The notes under the pieces are model-generated. The model saw only the letters and a list, made by a program, of their open reading frames with translations, was not told where the DNA came from and did not search any database. A stretch of 64,000 nt of DNA. Origin: Armatimonadota bacterium. GTDB taxonomy: Bacteria > Armatimonadota > JAAZEB01. Below, piece by piece: positions 50,603 to 60,330 of the stretch (positions are counted from its first letter, which is position 1; every line of letters starts with the position of its first letter). The translations under genes and the position numbers were made by a program. The stretch lies in NCBI GenBank assembly GCA_012512265.1, contig JAAZEM010000188.1:36822-100821 (forward strand). The letters are read 5' to 3'.

Positions 50603-52115
50603 CGGGGATTCCTCCCAGCGCCGGGGCACCTTCACCGAAGGCAAAGACACGCATCCCCACGAACCGCCGGAAGGTGCCGGTGCCCTTGATCGCGGCAAGC
50701 CTCCGCACCAGCAGCAGGTCGGGGTCGCCATCTCCCGCGACGCCGTGAATGACGAAGATGGTGCCGCGTTGGGCGGCGCGGCGCGCGAGGGCATCCAGCT
50801 CCGCCGTGTCGGCCGGCGTCAGCGGGGCCCGGCCGCGGGGGCACCCCGTTCGGGGCGGGTTGCCGCGGCTATAGTAATCAAACGGCAGGTGGAGGAACGG
50901 CATCGTCAGAAAGACCTCGGTGTCCGGGTTGCGCGCCGAGCGCGCCGCCGTCTGCATCATGCGCACCGCTTCGCGCCACTCCTCTTTCTGCCATTCCCGT
51001 GTCGCCGCCTTCATCCCGCCAGCGTGTAGCAGCACCAGGATCGTCGCGAGGAGGACGCGCCGGGCCCCTTGCTGGCGGGTGAGAACCCACGCCAGTACCA
51101 GGAGGTAGCCGGGCAGCGCCACCAGCAGATACCGCTCTTGCCAGACTGGCTTCATGAGGGCCAGGCCGATAAAGAGTACCATCGGCACCAGCAGATAGAG
51201 GAGCGAGAAGAGGAGCGGGCGTCCGCCATCCGTATCCTCCCTCTTTGCCGAGCGTCCTGCCAGCCACAGGGGGTAGACCGCGGCGATCCCCAGGAGCAGG
51301 GCGCACGCCGCCTGGATCTCGGGCGGGTCGCTCGCGCTGGTGGGCTTGCCAAAGAGCTTGTTCACCATACGCGCCAAGGCGCCAGGAGTCACATGGCCTT
51401 GCCAAAACTGGTAACCATCGCGCAAGAGGAAGGTCGGCGCCAGGTACAACACAACGCCCGGCAGGCAGAGGAGGCCAAAGAGCGCCGCTGCGCCGACGGC
51501 GCGCCATCGCCTTGCGGCGACCAGGGCATAGGCGCCTTGAAACGCGGGAATGAGCATCGCCGAGTAGTGGATGTAGAAGGCCAGGGCGGCAAAGAACGCC
51601 GCACCTAGCCAATGCGCCCAGCGGTCCGTCTTGACGGCGCGCATGAAGAGCCAGGCCGAGACTAGGCCAAGGAACATCGCGGGGGTATACTGCCGCGCCT
51701 CCTGCGAGTAGAAGAGGTGGATGGGGGAGAACGCGAGCAGGAGAGCGGCGAGCGCGCCGGCTCTCCTGCCGAACAGCTCTCGTCCCAAGAGGTAGATCAC
51801 CGGTACTGAGAGGACCCCGGCCACTGCGGAGAAGCTGCGAAGGGCGATCTCAGAGTCGCCAAAAAGTGCCAGCCACTGGCCCAGCGCCAGGTAGTAGAGC
51901 GGTGGGTTCCCCGGATCCGCGTTGCGCGTCAGAAGCTCCGCGACCGGAAGCCGGGCAAACGACCAACTCGCTGCCTCGTCCAGCCACAGGCTCTCGACGC
52001 CAATCCGCCAGAATCGCAGTGCCGCGGCTACCACGATCAGCCCTGCGATGAGCGCCCACTCCAGGGACGCTCGATCCTCTCGGTTCTCCGCCGGATGGTT
52101 CGATGGCTTCAACAT
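50559..52115 (-). CDS. GT39/ArnT-like membrane glycosyltransferase
   Basis: 518 residues with about ten to eleven hydrophobic helices. The first periplasmic loop carries VESLWLDEAASW, the catalytic Asp-Glu of dolichyl-phosphate-mannose-type GT-C transferases, and then NPPLYYLALGQW. YSQEARQYTPAMFLG is a further family block. The C-terminal ~110 residues form a soluble domain. It uses a polyprenyl-phosphate sugar donor to glycosylate a protein or glycan on the outer face of the inner membrane. It is 108 bases upstream-oriented from acpS on the same strand. Confidence 0.85.
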   Translation of the reverse strand: MLKPSNHPAENREDRASLEWALIAGLIVVAAALRFWRIGVESLWLDEAASWSFARLPVAELLTRNADPGNPPLYYLALGQWLALFGDSEIALRSFSAVAGVLSVPVIYLLGRELFGRRAGALAALLLAFSPIHLFYSQEARQYTPAMFLGLVSAWLFMRAVKTDRWAHWLGAAFFAALAFYIHYSAMLIPAFQGAYALVAARRWRAVGAAALFGLLCLPGVVLYLAPTFLLRDGYQFWQGHVTPGALARMVNKLFGKPTSASDPPEIQAACALLLGIAAVYPLWLAGRSAKREDTDGGRPLLFSLLYLLVPMVLFIGLALMKPVWQERYLLVALPGYLLVLAWVLTRQQGARRVLLATILVLLHAGGMKAATREWQKEEWREAVRMMQTAARSARNPDTEVFLTMPFLHLPFDYYSRGNPPRTGCPRGRAPLTPADTAELDALARRAAQRGTIFVIHGVAGDGDPDLLLVRRLAAIKGTGTFRRFVGMRVFAFGEGAPALGGIPVTPSSLAAGDDRYR

Positions 52116-52223
52116 CCTGTGATGCCTCCTGAACGGGGGCAGGGCAGGATGCGTGCCAAGGAGGGCGCGATGGGGGAGTAGTCTCGCGCTCGAAGTGCCC
52201 GGAGATCAGGGGCACGCGGGAGC

Positions 52224-52583
52224 TTACGCCTCAAGCAGGGCGATAGCCACGGCGGTGGAGTAGGTCTCGCAGTGCGAGATGCTGACCAGCACGCGCCGGC
52301 CGGCGGCGATCTCGCGCGCTTTGCCATGGAGGGTGCAGACCGGCTTGCCACGCTCGTCGTTCAGGATCTCGATCTCGCGCCAGGGGACGGCGCGCCCGAG
52401 TGCCTTGATCACCGCCTCTTTGGCGGCAAAGCGGCCGGCGAAGTGCTGCGCCGGCCGGCCACGCGCGCTGCAATAGGAGACCTCCGCCTCGGTGAAGAGG
52501 CGCTTTGAGAAGGCAGGGCTGCGGTTCATGGCCGCTTCAATGCGCGCGATCTCAATGATGTCGGTACCGAGTCCATCGATCAT
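52224..52583 (-). CDS. acpS: holo-[acyl-carrier-protein] synthase
   Basis: 119 residues, normal for AcpS. GLGTDIIEIARIE contains the Mg-binding Asp, RFAAKEAVIKAL the metal-binding Glu and Lys, and LVSISHCETYSTAVA the C-terminal block. It transfers 4'-phosphopantetheine from CoA to acyl carrier protein. ATG 52583 matches the usual family start (M-I-x-G-x-G-T-D); a GTG at 52598 overlapping the proB stop is possible. Last gene of the rplU-rpmA-obg-proB-acpS run. Confidence 0.95.
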   Translation of the reverse strand: MIDGLGTDIIEIARIEAAMNRSPAFSKRLFTEAEVSYCSARGRPAQHFAGRFAAKEAVIKALGRAVPWREIEILNDERGKPVCTLHGKAREIAAGRRVLVSISHCETYSTAVAIALLEA

Positions 52584-52594
52584 GGGCTGGAGCC

Positions 52595-53677
52595 TCACAC
52601 GTTCACCACGAGGTTATCGCGGTGGACAGCCTCCTCGAAGTCACACGCGCCGAGGTAGTTGGCCACCTCGTCGGTGTGCAGGCCGCGTACGGCGGCGAGA
52701 TCCTGGGAAGCGTAGTTGGTGAGGCCGCGCGCCAGCTCCCGCCCCTCTTCATCTTCGATGCGGACCAGATCGCCCGCCTGGAAGCGCCCCTCCACCGCGA
52801 CGATCCCGGCGGGGAGGAGGCTATGCCCCTCTTCCACGAGCGAGCGACGAGCGCCCTCGTTGATGATGATGGCGCCGCGAGGCCTGGCCCCGAAGGCGAT
52901 CCACCGCTTGCGCGCGCGCAGGCGGTGCTCGCTGGGCGGAAAGACGGTGCCGAGGCGCTCTCCCTCCAGAAGGGCGCAGATGACGCCGTCGCGCCGGCCA
53001 TGCGTGATCACTGTGGTCGCCCCGCAGCGCGCGGCGATGCGCGCGGCCTGCAGCTTTGTGACCATCCCGCCCGAGCCGACTGCGCTCCCGGGGCCCCCCG
53101 CCAGGTGTGCCACGCGGGCGATATCGGGAACCTCCGGGATCACCTGGCCGCCTTCATCCAGGAGCCCTTGCACGTCCGAGAGGAGCACCAGGAGGTCGGC
53201 CTCAACGAGGGCGGCGACCAGAGCGGCGAGAGTGTCATTCTCGCCCACCCGGATCTCATCCACGGCCACGGTATCGTTCTCGTTGATAACCGGAACTGCG
53301 CGATTCTGGAGGAGCGCGAAGAGGGCGTTGCGCGCATTCAGGTAGCGCTGGCGCGAGTTCAGATCCTCTCGCGTCAGGAGGACCTGAGCGGCGGCCAGCC
53401 CGCGGCGGGCGAAGGCCTGGATGTAGAGGCCCATCAGTAGGCCCTGGCCGACGGCGGCCGCGGCCTGCTTCTCTGGGATCGTCCGCGGCCGGCCGATGCC
53501 CATACGGGAGGCGCCGGCAGTGATGGCACCGGAGGTGACCAGCAGTATCTCGGTGCCGCGTGCGCGCGCCCGTGCCAGATCGCGCACCAGGTCCTCGATA
53601 TAGGCCTCGTCTAGAACTCCCGTGCCTCCGGTGAGGGTGCTTGTCCCCACCTTCACCACCGCCCTGCGAACCGTCAT
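52595..53677 (-). CDS. proB: glutamate 5-kinase
   Basis: 360 residues. The amino-acid-kinase domain has KVGTSTL, LVTSGAI, VINENDTVAV and GSGGMVTKLQAA. A C-terminal PUA domain (about 270-360; GAIIINEGARRSL onward) makes it the full-length two-domain form. It phosphorylates glutamate in proline synthesis. Start and obg stop overlap as TGATG; a GTG three bases earlier is also possible. proA, normally the partner, is not adjacent in this window. Confidence 0.96.
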   Translation of the reverse strand: MTVRRAVVKVGTSTLTGGTGVLDEAYIEDLVRDLARARARGTEILLVTSGAITAGASRMGIGRPRTIPEKQAAAAVGQGLLMGLYIQAFARRGLAAAQVLLTREDLNSRQRYLNARNALFALLQNRAVPVINENDTVAVDEIRVGENDTLAALVAALVEADLLVLLSDVQGLLDEGGQVIPEVPDIARVAHLAGGPGSAVGSGGMVTKLQAARIAARCGATTVITHGRRDGVICALLEGERLGTVFPPSEHRLRARKRWIAFGARPRGAIIINEGARRSLVEEGHSLLPAGIVAVEGRFQAGDLVRIEDEEGRELARGLTNYASQDLAAVRGLHTDEVANYLGACDFEEAVHRDNLVVNV

Positions 53678-55065
53678 CACTTCTCTTCGCTCTCCCTCTG
53701 CTCGCGGCGGGCCCGCCGGCTCATAGCTGCCCTTTCCAGGCGCTCGTAGAGCTGCTCTTCCTCAACGAAATCAAACTCCAGATCCCCGATGCGGATTGTA
53801 TCGCCATCCTGGGCGCCTTCCGCGCGCAGGCGGTCGAAGACGCCCATTCGATCCAGTTTCTTCTGCAAGGCACGCAGGCTTCCCTCGTGCTGCAGGTCGG
53901 TCATAGCCACCATGCGCTCGACGCCCTTGCCTTGCACCACGAAGGTGTGGTCTTCGCCGCGATGCACGGACCACGGTTGCGCCCGAGGAGTGCGCGGCGG
54001 TTGATACACCGGGGGCTCTTCTTCCTCTTCAACGCCCACGCCGGGTGCAGGCGCCTCCGCGCGCGCCTGTTCCAGGGCCTCGGCCGCCGCGGCGATGAGC
54101 GCCGGCACGCCCTGGCCCGTGACGGCCGAGATCGCGAAGATCGCTCTCCCCTCCGGCTCGAGGGCAATTCGCGTCCGCTCCGCTATCTCCTCGGACCCAG
54201 GCAGGTCCACCTTGTTCAGGGCGATGATCTGGGGCAGGGAGGCCAGTCGCTCGTTGTAGGCAGCCAGCTCGCGGTTGATCGTGTGGTAATCATCCACCGG
54301 GTCGCGCCCGGTCATGCCCGAGACGTCGAGGATGTGGATGAGGATGCGCGTGCGCTCGATATGGCGAAGGAACTGGTGACCCAGGCCGGCACCCGCGTGT
54401 GCCCCCTCGATGAGCCCTGGGATATCGGCCATGACAAAGCTCTTCCAGTCACCCACGCGCACCACCCCGAGTTGGGGAACGAGCGTCGTGAAGGGGTAGT
54501 CGGCGATCTTCGGCCTGGCCGCCGAAACGCGGGAGATCAGCGTCGATTTGCCGGCATTGGGGAAACCGACCAAACCGACATCTGCCAGGAGCTTGAGCTG
54601 GAGGCGCAACTCGCGCTCCTCGCCAGGTTCTCCGTTCTCGGCGAAATGCGGCGCCTGGTTGCGTGCCGTGGCGAAGGCGGCATTTCCGCGCCCGCCGCGC
54701 CCGCCGCGCGCGATCACCACGCGCTCGCTGCCTGGCTCGCCCGTCAGATCGGCCACCAGCTCGCCGGTCGCGGCATCATACACCATCGTGCCCGGCGGCA
54801 CACGCAAAACGATGGAGGCGCCGTTGCTCCCTTGCTTGTTCGAGGGGCCGCCGTTCTTCCCGTTTTCCGCCTGGTAGAGCTGCCGGTTCTGGAAGTCGAG
54901 CAACGTGTTCTTGTTGCTGTCTACCTCGAGGATGACGTCGCCGCCCCGGCCGCCGTTTCCACCCGAGGGTCCGCCGCGGGGGACGAATTTCTCCCGCCGG
55001 AATGCGGTAATCCCATTCCCACCTCTACCGGCTTTGACATGGAGTGTTGCTTCATCGATAAACAT
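53677..55065 (-). CDS. obg: GTPase Obg/CgtA
   Basis: 462 residues with all three domains. The glycine-rich Obg fold ([18 protein letters not shown] to about 158) is followed by the G domain with GFPNAGKST, the DIPG switch and NKVD. An acidic linker (VEEEEEPP) leads to the C-terminal OCT domain (about 355-435). It is a ribosome-associated GTPase linking ribosome assembly with growth state. It lies between rpmA and proB, the common rplU-rpmA-obg context. Confidence 0.97.
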   Translation of the reverse strand: MFIDEATLHVKAGRGGNGITAFRREKFVPRGGPSGGNGGRGGDVILEVDSNKNTLLDFQNRQLYQAENGKNGGPSNKQGSNGASIVLRVPPGTMVYDAATGELVADLTGEPGSERVVIARGGRGGRGNAAFATARNQAPHFAENGEPGEERELRLQLKLLADVGLVGFPNAGKSTLISRVSAARPKIADYPFTTLVPQLGVVRVGDWKSFVMADIPGLIEGAHAGAGLGHQFLRHIERTRILIHILDVSGMTGRDPVDDYHTINRELAAYNERLASLPQIIALNKVDLPGSEEIAERTRIALEPEGRAIFAISAVTGQGVPALIAAAAEALEQARAEAPAPGVGVEEEEEPPVYQPPRTPRAQPWSVHRGEDHTFVVQGKGVERMVAMTDLQHEGSLRALQKKLDRMGVFDRLRAEGAQDGDTIRIGDLEFDFVEEEQLYERLERAAMSRRARREQRESEEK

Positions 55066-55185
55066 ACGTACACTCTACCCAGAGTATGGGCCGGGAATGA
55101 GCGCGGAGGAACCGAACGGATGCAGAGTAGCTCGGGGAGCGCCGCATGCGCGGACGCTCCCCGGAAATGTGCGCCACCAATGCGC

Positions 55186-55437
55186 TCAAGCGTTCAGCAC
55201 AGAAACCTTGCGGGTCTTGCCTTCGCCCTCGAAGCGAACCACGCCCTCGACCAACGCGAAGATGGTGTGGTCTTTCCCAAGACCAACGCCGCGCCCGGGC
55301 TTGAAGTGGGTGCCACGCTGGCGGACAATAATGCTTCCGGGGCGCACCGTGGTGCCGTCGCTCTCCTTCACTCCCAGATACTTCGGCTGGCTATCCCGGC
55401 CGTTGCGGGAGCTCCCCATACCCTTTTTGTGTGCCAT
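55186..55437 (-). CDS. rpmA: 50S ribosomal protein bL27
   Basis: 83 residues starting [16 protein letters not shown]. The third Gly of the usual KKGGGSS is Met. There is no N-terminal extension of the Firmicutes type that needs proteolysis. [21 protein letters not shown] is the conserved core. It lies at the ribosomal P site. Located 26 bases after rplU. Confidence 0.98.
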   Translation of the reverse strand: MAHKKGMGSSRNGRDSQPKYLGVKESDGTTVRPGSIIVRQRGTHFKPGRGVGLGKDHTIFALVEGVVRFEGEGKTRKVSVLNA

Positions 55438-55463
55438 GGACTACTTCGCCTCCTGACCCGACC

Positions 55464-55775
55464 TCAAGCCTGGATCTCTTCAACAAGGAGCTTCGTGTAT
55501 GCCTGGCGGTGGCCGAAGCGCCGCCGGATGTTCTTCTTCGGCTTGTAGGTGAAGCCCCGAATCTTCTCGCCGCGGCCCTGCTCGAGCACGCGGCACACTA
55601 CCTTGGCGCCCTCGACGAAGGGGGTGCCGACGCGCGTCGCGTCCTCGGTGCGGACCATCAGCACACGATCCAGCGTCACCTGCTCGCCGACCGCCGTTTC
55701 AAGCTTCTCAACATCAACCACATCATTGGGGGCAACCCGAACCTGTTTGCCGCCCGTATGCACTACAGCGTACAT
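55464..55775 (-). CDS. rplU: 50S ribosomal protein bL21
   Basis: 103 residues. MYAVVHTGGKQVRVA is the family N-terminus and the C-terminal half contains the conserved KPKKNIRRRFGHRQAYTKLLVEEI. It binds 23S rRNA and is translated first in the bL21-bL27-Obg operon from a strong promoter about 90 bases upstream. Confidence 0.98.
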   Translation of the reverse strand: MYAVVHTGGKQVRVAPNDVVDVEKLETAVGEQVTLDRVLMVRTEDATRVGTPFVEGAKVVCRVLEQGRGEKIRGFTYKPKKNIRRRFGHRQAYTKLLVEEIQA

Positions 55776-55862
55776 CGCCTCGTCACAACCCCTTCACAAA
55801 AAGTCGCGGCGATGGCCTCGCCACCGTCGCGCTGGATCATCATGAGTGCGCTTTTCGCCACC

Positions 55863-55891
55863 ATCTTACCACAGGAGGCTCCGTCTGTCAA
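55863..55891 (-). promoter_or_regulatory. sigma70-type promoter of the rplU operon
   Basis: Minus-strand TTGACA (55891-55886) and TAAGAT (55868-55863), 17 bases apart, giving a 5' UTR of about 80 bases before the rplU start. Confidence 0.75.
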
Positions 55892-56183
55892 GGCCGATTT
55901 CAGGCTGTTGCTCGGATCTGAAGGTGTCTGGAGCTCTCGGGTGATGCGGCGGCGCGCACCCCCTCGGCGTCGAAACTGCGCCCACCCGCGAAGCGGTGAC
56001 GATGGGCCCGGCAATCGTCTGGCAGACCCGCCCTGGGCCTCTTTTCTCGGTGACGGCTCCCAGCCTGCGCATGGCCGAAACACCGTGAATGTTATGAGCG
56101 CGCATGTTTGGATCCGGGGAGCCGTGGGTAGACTGATCAGCGGTAGAGCATGGTACCTCCTTCTGGATAGTGGGATCTGTCGA

Positions 56184-56217
56184 AACGATGGGGCTCCCCC
56201 GCGGGCGCCCCATCGTT
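56184..56217. other. 11-bp inverted repeat between rplU and lepB
   Basis: AACGATGGGGC (56184-56194) pairs with GCCCCATCGTT (56207-56217) around a 12-base loop. Just beyond it on the minus strand lie a perfect AGGAGGT and a four-codon ORF (56151-56137). Nothing else in 55892-56573 supports a gene. Confidence 0.5.
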
Positions 56218-56573
56218 CGTAGACAGGCATCCAGAAGCGCCCCTCTAGTCCCTCCACCGACGGCTGTCGCCTCGAACACGAGCCTTGTTTTTGGCCCGAG
56301 GAGCGCCGGATGGCATGAACCGTGCTGCGGCGGTGTCACGCCGTCGCGTCTGCGAGCGAGACCCTTTGGGTGGTGAGATCGCCACCGGGCAAGCAGCCGG
56401 CGGGCAGGGGATCAGGATGGGGGAGCCCTGGCAGCGCGCGGCTCTCGCCACTGGCCGGGGGGAGAGGCGAGCGCTGGGAGGAAGATCGGCACTCCTGCCC
56501 CCGGCGGGCACCGCAGGGCTCTCGCCCTGGTCTCTCACGACAACGGCATCACGTGGGTGGAGTTCGCGGGGGG

Positions 56574-57050
56574 ATGGCATTGGCGTGGAAACGGTGGTTC
56601 GTCGTGCTGGGAGTGGTGTTGGGCGTGCGTCTTCTCAACCCGGTGAACGTGGCCGTGGTGGACGGTCGCTCGATGGAGCCGGCGATGCACGACGGCCAGC
56701 TCTTCCTCATCGATCGCCTGCGCTATCGGTTTGTGCCGGTGGCGCGGGGTGATGTGGTGGCGTTTCGCCACGGCAACGATGTCTTTATCAAAAGGGTAGC
56801 TGCCATTGGCGGCGACGTGCTTTGGGTGCTGGTCTCGCCTGACGGCGAGCAGATGGAGTGGAACCCTGATAGCGAGCTAGCGCGAGTGCGCGTCCTCGTA
56901 GAGCGCCATCCGGTGCTCGGGCGCATCGAGCGCCAGGTTGTTCCGGCGGGGCATCTTTTCGTTATGGGCGACCATCGGGATCTTTCCTACGACAGTCGCA
57001 GCTTTGGCCCGATACCCGTCTCCCGGGTGATTGGCCGGGCCATCTGGTGA
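56574..57050 (+). CDS. lepB: signal peptidase I
   Basis: 158 residues, short for the family. An N-terminal membrane helix (RWFVVLGVVLGVRLL) is followed by box B with catalytic Ser (VDGRSMEPAM), the box D Lys in FIKRVAAIGGD, and box E MGDHRDLSYDSRSFGPI. It removes signal peptides from exported proteins at the outer face of the inner membrane. ATG 56574 with GGGGGG upstream is chosen; the longer ORF extension is shadow. Stands alone. Confidence 0.93.
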   Translation: MALAWKRWFVVLGVVLGVRLLNPVNVAVVDGRSMEPAMHDGQLFLIDRLRYRFVPVARGDVVAFRHGNDVFIKRVAAIGGDVLWVLVSPDGEQMEWNPDSELARVRVLVERHPVLGRIERQVVPAGHLFVMGDHRDLSYDSRSFGPIPVSRVIGRAIW

Positions 57051-57219
57051 CGCTCCCGTTTCGCCGCCAGGCGCGGCAGCGATACCGGATGCGTTGACTG
57101 ATCTGCCGGCGCCGAACGGGGAAGGGGAGTGCCTGGCTGGCCGGTCGCTCAAGTTCTAATGTTATCCCTCCGATAATGGTACTTGATCGCGGGTCACTAT
57201 CAGGTTGTCGTGAGAGCAG

Positions 57220-59565
57220 ATGGGCAAACACCAGGAGAGCATGGATGCAGCGGGGGCGGACGCGCGCCTGCGCCCGGGAAGCCTGGCGCGTCTCGGGAGA
57301 GCGGCAGGCGGTCTCCTCTTCCTCCTGGTGGTTGTGCTCTACCAGGTTCACCTTGCCACGGGGGCTGGGCGCGGGCCGAACGCTCGTGTTCTGTGCGGGC
57401 TGGTGATGCTCCATGCGGTGGCGTTTCTTCTCGCCGATAGAGAGAATCTCCAGCGATGGCTCCGGGGCGGCGCCCTGATCCCGGTCTGGATGGCCCAGGC
57501 GACTGCCGTCGGAGTGGCCGTGTGGCTGACTGGGGGCAGCAGCAGCCCATTTCTCTTTCTCCTCCATCTTCTCGTCTTGGCGGCCGCTCTCACCGCTGGG
57601 GGGCTCGGCGCCGCGGCGGCCGCCGCACTGGCAACCGCTGCCGTTGTGGTCATCGCGGTGAGGCCACCGGGGGACACCGGCTTCGCGCTTCACGATGGGA
57701 TCCACCTGGGAGTGGTGCTGAGCTCGCTGTGGCTCGTGGCCTACCTCGGCCGGCGCATCGTGTGCGATGTTGCCAGCGAGCGCCGGCATCTGGAGAAGGC
57801 GAATGAGACGCTGGCGGCGCGCTATGCGGAGTCGTCACTCCTCTACGCCTTTAGCCATTCGCTTTCGTCTGCTACTAGCCTGGAGCACCTCGCATTGGCC
57901 GCGCTGGACCAGGTCGCTCGCGTGACCGGTTCCCGCATGGCGATGCTTTTCCTCTACCATCGCGAGACGGACGAGTTGACGCTTGAGGCGGCCACGGGTA
58001 TTTCGGAGAGCGCCCTCGCGGCATTGCGGCGCCAGAGCGTCGGTCCGGATGCGCCGGGCGTGGCGGGGCAGGTGGCCTTCAGCCGGGAAGGTCTCTACAT
58101 TCCGGATATGACCGCCTCGGAGGATCTGCACGTGCGGGTGCCCCTGGCGAATCTGATAGGGTGCCGGGGGATATTGGCCGAGCCATTGGTGGCCCGCGGC
58201 CAGCTGATCGGCATCTTGGAGGCGGTCTCCGCCACTCCATTCGCCTTGACCGCGAGTGACCTCCGGCTCTTCCGGGTGCTGTGCAACGATCTGGCACTCG
58301 CCCTCGAGAATATGCGTCTCGCGGTAGAAGCGCAGGACCGCGCGCGCATCGAACGCCTGGTGAACCGGATCAGCCAGCGCATTCAGAGCACGCTGGATGT
58401 CGATACCGTGATGGGGACCGCGGTGCGCGAGCTCTGCGTGGCCGCCGGTGCGAGCCGCTGTCTGATCATGCGCCATCAAGAAGGTGCGCCTGCCACCGTG
58501 ACTCACGAGTATTGCCAGCCGGGTATCGAGCCAGTGGGGGTGGGGCGCGAGCCAGCCGCAGGCGTCTGCCAGCGTGCGCTGGTGACGGATAGCACGGTGA
58601 TCTGCGACGACGTGCTGCACGATCCCGATCTCTCGCCCGAGGATCGCGAGGAACTACTCTCCCTCGGAACGCGCGCGGCCTTGGCTACCGCGCTTCGCCA
58701 TCGCGACCAGATCTTTGGGGCAGTGACCCTCCACGAGTGTGGCCGGCCCCGCCAATGGCGCGACGCGGACGTGGCCCTGGTCGAGACCGTGGCAGGACAG
58801 ATCGCGGTCGGCGTCGAAAACGCTCTTCTGTACGAGGAGACGCGGCGCAAGAGCGAGGAGATCTCCGCCAAGAACCGCGAGCTGGAGGCCTTCGTTTACA
58901 CGGCGTCGCATGATCTGCGCGCGCCCCTCGTCACGATCCAGGGGTTTGCCTCGATCTTGCTCTCCGATCATGGGGATGCGTTGGATGAGGACGCGCATTT
59001 CTATCTCGAGCGCATTCGCACCAACACGGGGCGAATGGAGCGCTTGATTGATGACCTTCTCGAGCTGTCGCGTGCGGGCCGCGCTACCGGACAATTCATG
59101 GATGTTCCCGTGGGCGAGGTGGTCGCTGAAGCGCTCGACGCTCTCCACGCGCGCCTGCGCGAGCGCGAGGTCGAGCTGGTCGTCGCCGACAGCTGGCCCA
59201 CGATTGCCTGTGACCGCGAGCGCCTGCTTCAGGTCTTCACGAATCTGGTGGGCAACGCGGTGAAGTTCCTCGGGCCAGACAACAAGCACCCGCGCATCGA
59301 GCTCGGGTGGTGTGAGCGCGAGGAGAGCGCCGAGTTCTTCGTGCGCGATAACGGGATTGGCATCGAGCCGGATTACCACGAACGGATCTTCGCTGTCTTC
59401 CAGCGGCTGAATGACCTGGAGGGGGTGGAAGGCACCGGGGTTGGCCTGGCAATCGTGAAACGGATCATCGACCTCCACGGGGGCCGGGTCTGGGTCGAGT
59501 CTTCTCGGGGGGAAGGGGCCACTTTCCGCTTCACGCTCCCATGGAGGCGCGAGGCCTCATCGTGA
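57220..59565 (+). CDS. membrane sensor histidine kinase with two GAF domains
   Basis: 781 residues. Five to six N-terminal membrane helices (to about 185) are followed by a short coiled coil, GAF 1 (about 205-370), GAF 2 (about 385-540) and a coiled coil. The HisKA block is FVYTASHDLRAPL (phospho-His about residue 563). The ATPase domain has NLVGNAVKF, RDNGIGIEP and GTGVGLAIVKRI. The F-x-Y-x-x-S-H-D-L-R-A-P-L type is common in bacteriophytochrome-like and Rcp1-partnered kinases. The next gene is an Rcp1-like regulator, a likely partner. ATG 57241 with AGGAGAG is an alternative start. Confidence 0.9.
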   Translation: MGKHQESMDAAGADARLRPGSLARLGRAAGGLLFLLVVVLYQVHLATGAGRGPNARVLCGLVMLHAVAFLLADRENLQRWLRGGALIPVWMAQATAVGVAVWLTGGSSSPFLFLLHLLVLAAALTAGGLGAAAAAALATAAVVVIAVRPPGDTGFALHDGIHLGVVLSSLWLVAYLGRRIVCDVASERRHLEKANETLAARYAESSLLYAFSHSLSSATSLEHLALAALDQVARVTGSRMAMLFLYHRETDELTLEAATGISESALAALRRQSVGPDAPGVAGQVAFSREGLYIPDMTASEDLHVRVPLANLIGCRGILAEPLVARGQLIGILEAVSATPFALTASDLRLFRVLCNDLALALENMRLAVEAQDRARIERLVNRISQRIQSTLDVDTVMGTAVRELCVAAGASRCLIMRHQEGAPATVTHEYCQPGIEPVGVGREPAAGVCQRALVTDSTVICDDVLHDPDLSPEDREELLSLGTRAALATALRHRDQIFGAVTLHECGRPRQWRDADVALVETVAGQIAVGVENALLYEETRRKSEEISAKNRELEAFVYTASHDLRAPLVTIQGFASILLSDHGDALDEDAHFYLERIRTNTGRMERLIDDLLELSRAGRATGQFMDVPVGEVVAEALDALHARLREREVELVVADSWPTIACDRERLLQVFTNLVGNAVKFLGPDNKHPRIELGWCEREESAEFFVRDNGIGIEPDYHERIFAVFQRLNDLEGVEGTGVGLAIVKRIIDLHGGRVWVESSRGEGATFRFTLPWRREASS

Positions 59566-59768
59566 GGGAGCTGGGGCGAACTCGCGAGACAGTGGGACGC
59601 GGGCGGAGCGCGGCTATAGGAAAGTCGTGAAGTGGCCGTTGGATAAGGTGGGAGGGGCAGCGGGAGCTCGCGGGCTCTCGTTCCGGGCGCCGTCGCCGCA
59701 GTGGGTGCGCCGCCCGGTGTGACCCCATGAGTGAGTGGTAGGCGTTCTTTCAGGGAGGAAGAAGCAGT

Positions 59769-60212
59769 TTGAACTCCTCTCCAGCATGCATTCTGTTGGT
59801 CGAGGATGATCCCGACCATGCGATCCTGACGATTCGATCTTTGCGTAAGGCCGGCTTCGAGCAGCAGGTCGTATGGGTGAAGGATGGGCGTGAGGCCCTC
59901 GATTTTATGAATCGGCGTGCGGCCTATGCCGATCCCGCAGTGGCGCCTCGTCCGGACCTGGTGTTGCTCGATCTGAACTTGCCGAAGGTAGATGGCTTGA
60001 GCGTTCTAGAGGAGATCAAGGGCTCGGAAGGCCTGCGCACCATCCCTGTGGTGGTGCTGACGACCTCTCAACGCCAGGATGAGGTGAAGCGCGCCTACGG
60101 CGCTGGCGCCAACTCCTACGTCACGAAGCCGGTGCAGTTCGCCGATTTCTCGGAAAAGATCCGGATGCTGGGTGCCTACTGGTTGTCCACGAGTAGCCTG
60201 CCCGGAAACTGA
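59769..60212 (+). CDS. single-domain response regulator, Rcp1-like
   Basis: 147 residues consisting of a receiver only: acidic pair in LLVEDDPDHA, phospho-Asp in LLDLNLPKVDG, Thr/Ser in LTTSQRQ and Lys in VTKPVQF. The E-D-x-P-x-H/D start and the insertion around FMNRRAAYADP are typical of Rcp1-type regulators paired with phytochrome-like kinases. TTG start with GGGAGGAAG upstream. It lies 203 bases after the kinase and before a diguanylate cyclase, suggesting a signalling cassette in which it carries phosphate between them (inference). Confidence 0.9.
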   Translation: MNSSPACILLVEDDPDHAILTIRSLRKAGFEQQVVWVKDGREALDFMNRRAAYADPAVAPRPDLVLLDLNLPKVDGLSVLEEIKGSEGLRTIPVVVLTTSQRQDEVKRAYGAGANSYVTKPVQFADFSEKIRMLGAYWLSTSSLPGN

Positions 60213-60330
60213 GCGGGCGAGGCGTGGCCGCGCTCTCACTAGATCCCCAGGATACCTGGCGAGACGCGCGCTGCCGAAAGCATCCGCGATTGTGGCCTGG
60301 CATCAGGCGGGATGGACACCTGCGTCGCTG

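Noticed and set aside
57150-57219. Promoter before the membrane kinase (GATAATGG near 57172)
   Set aside because: A -10-like element exists but no acceptable -35 box lies at 16-18 bases.
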